From a virus: a stretch of DNA of 28,098 nucleotides. The DNA is taken from positions 1-28,098 of IMG/VR virus record IMGVR_UViG_3300009001_000065. The stretch is one strand, 5' to 3'. This document shows positions 7,443 to 15,525 of the stretch, in pieces. A model generated the notes under the pieces. It was given only the letters and a program-made list of their open reading frames with translations. It was not told where the DNA came from and did not search any database. Each line of letters opens with the position of its first letter. Position 1 is the stretch's first letter. Both the position numbers and the translations under genes were made by a program.

Positions 7443-8038
7443 TGCCATCCGTAGTGGACATCTGTAACGAGGCAATGGACCTGTTGGGTGCAGCTACGAT
7501 TACTGCGCTCACCGAAAACTCAAAAGAAGCAAGACTGTGTAACCGTCGGTTTGAAACTGTCAGAGATGGTGTCTTGCGCTCTCACCCTTGGAATGTAGCA
7601 ATTACGCGGGCATCGCTAGCAAAGGACTCTGAAACACCGGCCTTTGGCTTTGCCAATCAGTTTACGCTGCCGACTGACCCGTACTGCTTGCGGGTGTTAT
7701 CCTTCTGGAACAGCAACATCGACAGTGACGTGGCTCCGTATGACAGCGAGGTCATGTTTAAGATTGAGGGCCGCAAGGTTCTTAGCAACGAAGGTACCTG
7801 TAAGATTACTTACTTGGCCCGCATCACGGACACAGAGACTTACGACTCCCTGCTTTCCAGCACCATTGCTCACAAGCTGGCGGCTGAGACTGCCTACGCA
7901 ATCACGGGCAGCACGACTGTGAGCCAGTCCATGCAGCAGCTATACGAGTTGCGGATGCGTGAGGCACGGTCCATTGACGCTATGGAAGGTGTGCCGGACA
8001 AAATGATTGCAGACGACTTTGTGAACATCAGGTTCTGA
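7442..8038 (+). CDS. Tubular tail protein A (T7 gp11-like adaptor)
   Basis: 198 residues, the standard length of the gp11 adaptor family that forms a ring under the portal. The N-terminus VVDICNEAMDLLGAATITAL, then EARLCNRRFETVRDGVLRSHPWN (about 27-49), is the family signature. The C-terminal third is helical (LAAETAYAITGS, MQQLYELRMREARSID). The ATG overlaps the previous stop (TAATG). It is the first gene of a chain of overlapping tail and ejection genes. Confidence 0.93.
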   Translation: MPSVVDICNEAMDLLGAATITALTENSKEARLCNRRFETVRDGVLRSHPWNVAITRASLAKDSETPAFGFANQFTLPTDPYCLRVLSFWNSNIDSDVAPYDSEVMFKIEGRKVLSNEGTCKITYLARITDTETYDSLLSSTIAHKLAAETAYAITGSTTVSQSMQQLYELRMREARSIDAMEGVPDKMIADDFVNIRF

Positions 8039-8039
8039 T

Positions 8040-10679
8040 ATGGCCCGTGTTTCAACTATTGTCACAAACTTTCAAGCGGGTGAGTTCTCTCCGCGCCTTG
8101 AAGGCCGCATTGATTTGCAAAAGTATGCCTCTGGCGCACAGAAGCTGGAGAACATGCTTATCTTCCCGCAGGGCGGCATCACCCGCAGGCCCGGCACGAA
8201 GTACGCTGGCACGTCAAAAGACGGTGGTAAGGTCCGACTCATCGACTTCCAGTTCAGTGACGAACAGGCGTATGTCCTTGAATTTGGGGCGAATTATATC
8301 CGCTTTTTCAAAGATGGCGGGATACTGACCGAGGCCACGGAAACCATCAGTGGCGCAACGCAAGCCAACCCTGTTGTTCTTACGATTACTGGCCACAGCC
8401 TGAGCAACGGCGACCGCATCTTTGTGAAAAATGTTGGCGGCATGGTGGAGTTGAATAACCGTGAATTTACGGTGGCCAATGCTACGACAAACACTATTGA
8501 GTTGTCTGGCATCGACGGGTCTGCGTTCACGGCCTACACCAGCGGCGGCACCTCTGGCAAGATTGTTGAAGTCGCTACCACATACTCAGCCACAGAGGTG
8601 TTTGAACTAAACCACGTTCAATCTGCCGACGTGTTGTATCTTGCGCACAAGGACCATGAGCCAGCAAAGCTGACCCGCACCACAGCTACCAGCTTTACGC
8701 TTGCAGACATAGACTTTGTTGACGGTCCTTATTTGGACGAGAACACCACAGAAACAACTCTTGAGCTTTCGGATTCAGCGCCCGGGACTGGTGTCAAAAT
8801 GACATCAACGAGTGATTACTTTGTATCCACTCATGTCGGCGCGTTGTTCCGATTCAGGAAGCCCGTTGAGATTAACCACGAGGCTTGGGTTGCTGGCGAA
8901 ACATACGCCAATGGCGATTTGGTATATTACAACGACAACGTATACGAAAACGTCACCGGCTCATCTACCACAACCGGCGCGACGCCACCCGTCCATCTTG
9001 AAGGCACTGAGTCTTATCACGACAGCACAACCGGATTTACGCAGTGGCTGTTCAGGCACAACGGCAGCGGGTATGTAAAGGTCACGTCTGTAGATTCTGG
9101 CTACATTGCAACCGTGGATGTTGTTGAGAGGGTTTCGGATAATCACGTCGCGTCCCTGACGGCAACAATCACGAACATAACTCAGGCAAACCCAGCGGTT
9201 GTTACTGCTTCATCTCACGGGTTTTCTAACGGCGACAAGATTATTATCCGAAGTGTCGTTGGTATGACAGAGGTTAATGACCTTGTATTCACCGTTGCCG
9301 GTGCCACCACAAACACCTTTCAGCTTTCTGGCATCGACTCTACAGGCTACACAGCATACACGAGTGGCGGCAGCGCTGGCTTGTCTGCGGGTGTTAAAAC
9401 ATGGTCTGAGGGTGCGTTTAGCGAAAAGAACGGCTACCCAAGGGCGGTGGCGTTTTACGAGGAGCGGTTGTTTTTCGCTGGCACAGTAAATCAGCCACAA
9501 ACAATCTTTGGTTCAGTTACTGCCGATTTTGAGAACCATGAGCCGGGAACGGATGACGACAAGGGTATTAACGTTACGATTGCATCCGACCAAGTGAATG
9601 TCATCAAACACATGATTCAGGGCCGCTTTTTGCAGATTTTGACAAGCAGCGCTGAGTTCACCTTGTCGGGCGGCACTGGCACTCAGCCAGTCACACCAAC
9701 TAACGTCAATGTTCTTCGTGAGACCACCTTTGGCTCGTCTGACGTGCGTCCTATCCGCGCCGGGTCCAGCACCATTCTTATCCAGAAGGGGCAGGAGAAG
9801 GTCAAAGAGGTTACGTTCGACTTGGACACTGACGGGCTTGTAGGGCGTGACCTGACCATCTTGGCAGAACACATCGCCCGTGGCGGTTTGACTGACATGA
9901 TTTGGCAGCAGGAGCCTGAGCTTATCCTGTGGTTTGTGCGCACAGATGGCACTTTGATTGGTTTGTCCTACGACCCGCAGAACCAGACGATTGGCTGGCA
10001 CACTCACCCGCTGGGCGGCACCGCTGTTGTCGAGAGCATCACGGCCATCCCAAGCGGCGCAGAAGACCAAGTGTACCTGTCTGTGCAGCGCACTATTGAC
10101 AGCACAACAGTCCGTCACATTGTCTTCATGGAGAACATCTATTTCGGCACTGACGTTGCTGATGCCTTCTATGTAGACTCTGGCCTTACATACGACGACA
10201 GCGCCACCACCACCATTAGTGGTCTTAACCACCTTGAGGGCGAGACGGTTCAGATTCTGGCCGACGGCGCTGCTCACGCAGACAAGGTTGTTAGCGGCGG
10301 TGTGGTAACACTGGACCGCAGTGCCAGCACGGTGCATGTCGGCTATTCTTATGACTCAAAGGTTCAAACGCTGCGCCTGGAGGGCGGGGCTGACGACGGT
10401 GTGTCTCAAGGCAAAATCAAGCGCATCCACGGAGCCACTATCCGGTTCCTCGACACAGTGGGTGCGGAGATTGGGCCAGATGAGAATAATCTTGACCGTC
10501 TGCCATTCCGAGACAGCAGCATGTCGATGGACGAGGCTGTTCCCATGTTTGATGGGGACAAGGAAATCTTCTTCCCATCAGGCTATGACAACGATGCCAG
10601 AGTGTTCGTTAGACAGACGCAGCCCCTGCCGATGACAATTCTGGCAGTGATGCGGAGGTCCAACACATTCGATGCTTAA
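8040..10679 (+). CDS. Tubular tail protein B (gp12-like nozzle) with inserted domains
   Basis: 879 residues, ATG 8040 directly after the previous stop. The N-terminal NFQAGEFSPRLEGRIDLQKY and GGITRRPGTKYAG, and the central NGYPRAVAFYEERLFFAG (about 460-478), are the signature of podoviral nozzle proteins forming the tail tube below the adaptor. Two insertions stand out. A duplicated ~75-residue beta domain occurs at about 103-177 and 375-449; both copies carry HxxSNGDxIxxxxVxGMxExN and end TAYTSGG, resembling the small beta domain called FCCH in databases. Between them, at about 280-330, is a WxxGxTYxxGDxVxYxxxxYE segment like chitin-binding CBM5/12 modules. These may be surface-exposed receptor or sugar-binding parts. 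The gene overlaps the next by 8 bases. Confidence 0.88.
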   Translation: MARVSTIVTNFQAGEFSPRLEGRIDLQKYASGAQKLENMLIFPQGGITRRPGTKYAGTSKDGGKVRLIDFQFSDEQAYVLEFGANYIRFFKDGGILTEATETISGATQANPVVLTITGHSLSNGDRIFVKNVGGMVELNNREFTVANATTNTIELSGIDGSAFTAYTSGGTSGKIVEVATTYSATEVFELNHVQSADVLYLAHKDHEPAKLTRTTATSFTLADIDFVDGPYLDENTTETTLELSDSAPGTGVKMTSTSDYFVSTHVGALFRFRKPVEINHEAWVAGETYANGDLVYYNDNVYENVTGSSTTTGATPPVHLEGTESYHDSTTGFTQWLFRHNGSGYVKVTSVDSGYIATVDVVERVSDNHVASLTATITNITQANPAVVTASSHGFSNGDKIIIRSVVGMTEVNDLVFTVAGATTNTFQLSGIDSTGYTAYTSGGSAGLSAGVKTWSEGAFSEKNGYPRAVAFYEERLFFAGTVNQPQTIFGSVTADFENHEPGTDDDKGINVTIASDQVNVIKHMIQGRFLQILTSSAEFTLSGGTGTQPVTPTNVNVLRETTFGSSDVRPIRAGSSTILIQKGQEKVKEVTFDLDTDGLVGRDLTILAEHIARGGLTDMIWQQEPELILWFVRTDGTLIGLSYDPQNQTIGWHTHPLGGTAVVESITAIPSGAEDQVYLSVQRTIDSTTVRHIVFMENIYFGTDVADAFYVDSGLTYDDSATTTISGLNHLEGETVQILADGAAHADKVVSGGVVTLDRSASTVHVGYSYDSKVQTLRLEGGADDGVSQGKIKRIHGATIRFLDTVGAEIGPDENNLDRLPFRDSSMSMDEAVPMFDGDKEIFFPSGYDNDARVFVRQTQPLPMTILAVMRRSNTFDA
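8346..8570 (+). repeat. First copy of the duplicated beta domain in the nozzle gene
   Basis: Codes for residues 103-177 of the nozzle protein. It shares the layout ATQANP, GHSLSNGD, GGMVELNN, ATTNTIELSGID and TAYTSGG with the copy at 9162-9386. Similarity is clear in protein but much weaker in DNA, so the duplication is old. Confidence 0.8.
9162..9386 (+). repeat. Second copy of the duplicated beta domain in the nozzle gene
   Basis: Codes for residues 375-449: ITQANP, SHGFSNGD, VGMTEVND, ATTNTFQLSGID, TAYTSGG. It aligns over its full length with the copy at 8346-8570. Confidence 0.8.
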
Positions 10680-11094
10680 CATACGACCCTACACACATGA
10701 TGATGTGTACAACATTGACTTGGATTACGAGTTTGGGCAGGCGTCCCGCGCGGGGCTGTTAGGTCACGACAACATAGTGGGCTACACGTTGCTTGACGAC
10801 GACAAGGTTCTGGCTGTTGGCGGAGCGCATATTATGTGGTTTGGCGCAGGGGAAGGCTGGGTGCTGGTATCACCAGATTGCCTCAAAACCCCGGCATCCT
10901 TTGCCCGTTATGCAAAACGGCTGTTTGGTAGTATATTGCAAGATACTGATTTAAGGAGAGTGCAGGCCAGCATCCACGTTGACGACGACCGCGCGTACAG
11001 GTTTGCAGAATGGCTTGGCTTTGAGAACGAGGGCATCATGCGTAAGTACGGCGTAGACGGCGGCGATTACTACAGAATGGCGAGGGTGCAATAA
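10672..11094 (+). CDS. GNAT-fold acetyltransferase-like protein (T7 gp13 position)
   Basis: 140 residues, starting 8 bases before the nozzle stop. The N-terminus (MLNIRPYTHDDV) and the C-terminal half (VQASIHVDDDRAYRFAEWLGFENEGIMRKYG) show the usual GNAT pattern, with the R-A-x-x-F-x-x-x-L-G-F-x-x-E-G segment that packs near acetyl-CoA. In T7-like phages the gene after tubular tail B is internal virion protein A (gp13), which has a similar size. The obvious pyrophosphate-binding Q/R-x-x-G-x-G/A loop is not clear, so it may be a structural relative rather than an enzyme. Its stop overlaps the next ATG (TAATG). Confidence 0.75.
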   Translation: MLNIRPYTHDDVYNIDLDYEFGQASRAGLLGHDNIVGYTLLDDDKVLAVGGAHIMWFGAGEGWVLVSPDCLKTPASFARYAKRLFGSILQDTDLRRVQASIHVDDDRAYRFAEWLGFENEGIMRKYGVDGGDYYRMARVQ

Positions 11095-11582
11095 TGAACT
11101 ATGCAGCTATTGCCGCTGGCGCATCTGTTGCGCAAGGTGTTATGAGCTTCAAGGGCAACCGGCAGGCCGCTCGACAAGCCCGTTTGATTGCCAATTACAA
11201 TGCCCAAGTCGAAGAGAACAACCTTGTCATTCTCCAACGCGCCCGCAGGGACCAAGAGCTTCAAGTCAGGCGGCAGGGTGAGCAACTTGTTGGGGCGCAG
11301 CGTGTTGCTGTAGGCGCAAGCGGCATACAAGAGCGCGGCACACCGTTGAACATTTATGCCAACGCCTACTTTGGTATAGAGCGTGACGCGGCCCGGATTC
11401 AGTATGCCTCGAGTGTTGACGAGGTTCGGGCGGTTGCTGCTTCTCGTAAGGAAATCATGGAAGGTCGAGCCCGCGCCGCATCTTACGAATACGCAGCTAT
11501 GGGTTCCTTGCTTGGCGGCACAACGCAAGCCTTTAGCACTTACGGCCAACTTGGCGGGTTTGACACGACAGGAACAGTTTAA
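11094..11582 (+). CDS. Internal virion protein B (T7 gp14-like)
   Basis: 162 residues. The start region MNYAAIAAGASVAQGVMSF is hydrophobic, followed by a long Arg/Gln/Ala helix (NRQAARQARLIANYNAQVEE). Then comes RRQGEQLVGAQRVAVGASGI, a block typical of gp14-like ejection proteins in podoviruses. In T7 such proteins lie in the inner core and move into the outer membrane of the host at ejection. Overlapping TAATG junctions at both ends suggest coupled translation with the gp13-like and gp15-like neighbours. Confidence 0.85.
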   Translation: MNYAAIAAGASVAQGVMSFKGNRQAARQARLIANYNAQVEENNLVILQRARRDQELQVRRQGEQLVGAQRVAVGASGIQERGTPLNIYANAYFGIERDAARIQYASSVDEVRAVAASRKEIMEGRARAASYEYAAMGSLLGGTTQAFSTYGQLGGFDTTGTV

Positions 11583-13885
11583 TGCCACAAATCCCTATTT
11601 ATAACCGTGGGCAAGGCCCGACAGTGCAGATGACAACTGGCACTCTCGGCCCAAAACTGTCGTCCCAAGTTTTTGAAAGAGCCGCCGCAGCGCCTGGTGA
11701 GGTTGCCGCAAAGGCTCTCGGGGACATTGCCAAGGTAGCCGCTGACTTTGAGGTCAGAGAGCAAAAAGCAGAGCTTGAGGCTGCTGAACGCGACCTGATG
11801 AACAAGGCTGATGAGGCCGCAGACAGGTTTGTTTTTGAAAACAGCGACGACAACTACCGCGCCTACGGCATCAATGCTAGCAATTTCAAGACCGACTGGC
11901 TGCAATCAAATGTGGACACATATGAGGGGCTGAACAGCCGCCAACGTGCAGCGCTGTCAAACAACATTGACCGCCGCATGCAGCTTAAACTGCAACCCGG
12001 CAAGGTAAATGCTTTTAATCGCGGGCAGGCCCGCAAGACCGATGTCTTTAACAAGGCGGCAGAGATTCTTGTTAAGGAGATGGCCAACATAAAAGCCACC
12101 GAACGCCCAGACATGCCGATGTCACGAGAAGACATCCGCATGATGGCAAAGTTTGATGAAGAGCTTGATGGTCTGTTTGAGTCGGCGCGGGAGCAGGGCC
12201 TGCAAGTCTCTTGGACCCCAGAGAGTGTCCGCTTTGAGGTGCAGCGTGAGGTTATAACTGGCTTCATGCAGGACGAAACCAAGCCGCTTTCGTTCTTTGA
12301 AGACTTGGAAGATGAAATCTTAAACGGCACGGGCGCATATGCCGAGAACACCCGCGACGAGCGAGAGCGCCTTGCTGGCATGTTGTCCGGCCATGTTAAT
12401 GAGCTTGAGACGGTGGCTGTGGCTGACGCAACGGCAGCAGGCGCTAATGCCTTGGCTGGGCTGACAATAGAAACAAACTCTGCGAACAGGACAGTTGCTC
12501 TCAAGGACGGATTAGTAGCCGCAGAAAAGCTACGCAACTTGGGCAAATTCGCCGCCGCTACAAAACTTGAAGTTGACTTGCGTAGCACTAATGCAGCGCT
12601 AAACGCATCTGACAACTTGATGTTTGCGCCAGAGGCGGACGTGCAAGCGTTTATGTCCAAGCAAAAGCAGTTCTTGGAAAGCGCACGACCCGAAGAAAGG
12701 GTAAATGCGCTGGCTGAGTACCAAGCCATGCAAAGGGTCATGGCTGCGCGAAAGGCGGCTATTGAGGAAGACGCTGCTGGATATGTCTATGATTCTTATT
12801 TCAGAAAATACAATCAAGCGCCCACACCTTCACAAATAGTGGAGCATCAGCGCCAGCTTGGTGTCCGGGAGGCAATCATCCGGCCATTTACTAAGCGTCA
12901 GTTTACCGAACTTTCCACGGGCATGGCTCAGGCTGATGCCTCTGGCAAGATGGATTTGATGGCGCAGTTCTTTGGTCAGTTTGAGGAGGGTGAGCAACGC
13001 AGTCTTGCTATGCGCGGAGCCCGCAACCTCGGGCTCACAGCCTCACAGAACATTGCCATGTCTAGGCCGGGCGACCCTCGTGCGCTCGACCTTCTAAACG
13101 CAGAAGGTGTGGACGACAAAGTTCTAAAGGCCAACTTAAAAGAAAAAGGTATAGACGCAGCAAAGCTGGGGGACATAACTAGCGCCGTAGACCAAGAGCT
13201 AGAGGAGTACCAGAAGAGCATCGTTGGTGATGCTGCCTCTGGCTACCTAGACCAGACCAGCACATCTGGCCGTCTGAACAGTGTCTTTGAGCAGAAACAA
13301 GCCATTTACAAACTGGCTCAAACCTATGTAGTGGCAGGGATGGACATAAGCCAAGCGGCCAAGAAAGCCGCCGGAGTCATCACGGAGCAGTTTGTTTTTG
13401 AAGAGTCTGGTGATGGCGCTGTTCGCATCCCTGCGGCTCAGGCGGGAGCCAGCGCTGACATCATGTCCTTCCTAAACAGAAAGTTGCGTCAGCCGGGCTT
13501 TCTTGAAAACGAATCTATTATTCCAGGCGATGCTGGTGTTGCAGAAGGCACTACCGATGAGGTTAGGGCCGGAATATTTGCATCGCAAGTCAGGCAAAAC
13601 GGTCGCTGGCACACAACAGACGACAACAAGGGTGCTGTCCTGCTTGATGACTTTGGCAACGTGGTCATGAAGAAGGTCAACATGTTCGGTGAGCGTGGCG
13701 AGTTTCCGGTGTACTACGACTTTGCTGACATCGAGGAGCGCATCCAATACGAGGCTGAATACTTTAGAGATGTGGTAGACGGTGTGCAAGGTCTTATGGT
13801 AGCGCCCACAAGCCCAGACAGGATTTTAGCGACCGGGGCTGAAATTAGACAGGAGCGGCCTGACTTAATAGGTGGGCTGCGGTAA
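11582..13885 (+). CDS. Internal virion protein C (T7 gp15-like)
   Basis: 767 residues, close to the T7 gp15 length of 747. It is mostly helical, rich in Ala, Glu, Gln and Arg, with no membrane segment or enzyme motif. The N-terminus (MPQIPIYNRGQGPTVQM) is typical of these proteins. Residues ~50-85 form a charged helix. The long alternating helical hairpins fit the periplasmic tunnel subunit that assembles with the gp16-like protein during genome entry. It is placed exactly between the gp14- and gp16-like genes, and its stop overlaps the next ATG (TAATG). Confidence 0.85.
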   Translation: MPQIPIYNRGQGPTVQMTTGTLGPKLSSQVFERAAAAPGEVAAKALGDIAKVAADFEVREQKAELEAAERDLMNKADEAADRFVFENSDDNYRAYGINASNFKTDWLQSNVDTYEGLNSRQRAALSNNIDRRMQLKLQPGKVNAFNRGQARKTDVFNKAAEILVKEMANIKATERPDMPMSREDIRMMAKFDEELDGLFESAREQGLQVSWTPESVRFEVQREVITGFMQDETKPLSFFEDLEDEILNGTGAYAENTRDERERLAGMLSGHVNELETVAVADATAAGANALAGLTIETNSANRTVALKDGLVAAEKLRNLGKFAAATKLEVDLRSTNAALNASDNLMFAPEADVQAFMSKQKQFLESARPEERVNALAEYQAMQRVMAARKAAIEEDAAGYVYDSYFRKYNQAPTPSQIVEHQRQLGVREAIIRPFTKRQFTELSTGMAQADASGKMDLMAQFFGQFEEGEQRSLAMRGARNLGLTASQNIAMSRPGDPRALDLLNAEGVDDKVLKANLKEKGIDAAKLGDITSAVDQELEEYQKSIVGDAASGYLDQTSTSGRLNSVFEQKQAIYKLAQTYVVAGMDISQAAKKAAGVITEQFVFEESGDGAVRIPAAQAGASADIMSFLNRKLRQPGFLENESIIPGDAGVAEGTTDEVRAGIFASQVRQNGRWHTTDDNKGAVLLDDFGNVVMKKVNMFGERGEFPVYYDFADIEERIQYEAEYFRDVVDGVQGLMVAPTSPDRILATGAEIRQERPDLIGGLR

Positions 13886-15525
13886 TGCTGGAAATATACA
13901 TCCCGCCCCAGCAGGACAACCCTACACTGCGCCAGAATTACTTTGACTATTCAAAGTCAGGCACGATGGATGTGCTGGGTGCCACCTTCCAGCAGGCTTT
14001 CTATGAAAACCCTATGAACGCCGCACTGCGCTCAACGCAGCTTTTCTTTGGTGGCGACACGGGCCGAAAGCTGACCCCGCAAGAATACCAAGAGAGCGAG
14101 TTCTTTCGGGAGGGCATCACGGTAGGAGAGGACGGCATCTACGAGGGTGCCGCTTCTATATTAGCTGAACGCTATGATGTGCGCTCCAAGCGGAAACTTA
14201 TCCTGTCACGGTCCCGTGGCGGTGTTGGTTTGGGCGCAGCCCAGCTTGGTGTGGGCTTGGTCGCAAGCATGCTTGACCCGTTAGCTGTTGGGGCTGCTTT
14301 TATACCCGGTGTGGCCGCTGCGCGTTTGGGCATGGCTGTTGCCCGCCCAGTCACTGCCAGCGGTAGGTTTGCCAGAGGCGCTGTAGAGGGTGCCGTGGGA
14401 ACGGCTGCTCTTGAGCCTATTGTCTATGGCGCTGCGCGGTACGAACAGGACGCAGATTACACGCTGGCTGACAGTATGCTCAACGTGGCCTTTGGCACTG
14501 TGCTTGGCGGCGGACTTCATGCTGTCGGCGGTGCAATCGGTGACGCAGTATCACGCTCACGGCTCAAAACAAAGAAGGCACTTTTGCAGACGGCGGTGGC
14601 CCAACTTGCCGATGGCAGGAAGGTTGACGTTGAGCCGCTAATAAAAGCTGACTCGCAGTTGCGCAATGACCCGGCTTTCCGTGGCGCGAATGTCGTCGAT
14701 GAGAGCATTGGCGAAACACCTGATTTGGACATGCGCCCGAAGGGCAAGCGCATACCAGACTCGCTGCGCCCTCTACTTGTGCCTGGTGAGCGCCCCAAGA
14801 GCGTCAGGGAGTTTATCAGAAGCATTGGTGGCATTAAGGGAGATGACCCACTCGCTACCGACTTGCTTGAGCGCAGCGGCGGAGACAAGAGCCTGTTCCG
14901 CGCCAAGAGGGGCAAAGACAAGCAACCTTTGGACAGGGCCAGAGAGGCGGCAGAGGAGGCTGGTTATTTGCCAGAAGGCTCAACTGTTGATGACTTGCTT
15001 GAGCTTGTGGCACGGGACACAAAGGAAACGCCAGTATACTCGCAGCGTGACGCAGACTTTGATGCGCGTCTGGAACAGGCCAGAGCAATCAACGACGAGC
15101 TTGAGAAGTACCGCATTGACCCCAAGGGCTACACCGACCAGCAAATCGGGCGACTTTTGGAGGAGCGGTCACGCCTTGATGAGGTGCCGGAGGATGTGCC
15201 GGACGGACTGACAGAGGAAGAGTTTTACAGGCTGCGCAAAGAACAGCAGGAAGACACGGGCCGCAACCCTGACGTTGATGACTTTGTGGAGCGTATGCGC
15301 GAGGCTCAGGAGATTGAGGCCCGGTTTGACGACGAGCCACTTAAACGGCTGCAAGAAGAAAACGAACTGCTTGAGGAAGACATACGCTACCTTATAGACG
15401 ATGAGTTGCTGGACGAAGCAGCGCAGGAACAAATCCAAGTCTACAACCGCCTCACCGAGAAGGCCGAGGCTGGCTATGAGAAGGGGCTGCAAGCAGCGCA
15501 AATCTGTTTGACAGGGAAAGTATAA
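13885..15525 (+). CDS. N-terminal half of a gp16-like internal virion protein
   Basis: 546 residues. After a polar N-terminus (about 1-110) there is a hydrophobic Gly/Ala region (about 112-155, LGAAQLGVGLVASMLDPLAV and GAAFIPGVAAARLGMAV) and a second one (about 165-220). These could insert in membrane. The C-terminal ~250 residues are acidic helix (LLEEDIRYLIDDELLDEAAQ). This matches the N-terminal part of large podoviral ejection proteins; the lytic transglycosylase domain at the N-terminus of T7 gp16 is not visible. The stop overlaps the ATG of the next gene, which looks like the C-terminal half of the same large protein, so this is either a natural split or a gene broken by mutation. Confidence 0.78.
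   Translation: MLEIYIPPQQDNPTLRQNYFDYSKSGTMDVLGATFQQAFYENPMNAALRSTQLFFGGDTGRKLTPQEYQESEFFREGITVGEDGIYEGAASILAERYDVRSKRKLILSRSRGGVGLGAAQLGVGLVASMLDPLAVGAAFIPGVAAARLGMAVARPVTASGRFARGAVEGAVGTAALEPIVYGAARYEQDADYTLADSMLNVAFGTVLGGGLHAVGGAIGDAVSRSRLKTKKALLQTAVAQLADGRKVDVEPLIKADSQLRNDPAFRGANVVDESIGETPDLDMRPKGKRIPDSLRPLLVPGERPKSVREFIRSIGGIKGDDPLATDLLERSGGDKSLFRAKRGKDKQPLDRAREAAEEAGYLPEGSTVDDLLELVARDTKETPVYSQRDADFDARLEQARAINDELEKYRIDPKGYTDQQIGRLLEERSRLDEVPEDVPDGLTEEEFYRLRKEQQEDTGRNPDVDDFVERMREAQEIEARFDDEPLKRLQEENELLEEDIRYLIDDELLDEAAQEQIQVYNRLTEKAEAGYEKGLQAAQICLTGKV

Noticed and set aside
9513-10337. 274-residue open frame on the minus strand
   Set aside because: Shadow of the nozzle gene. No ribosome-binding site and no recognisable domain.
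11863-12741. 292-residue Ser/Ala-rich open frame on the minus strand
   Set aside because: Antisense of the gp15-like gene; the composition is simply that of reversed Ala/Glu/Gln codons.
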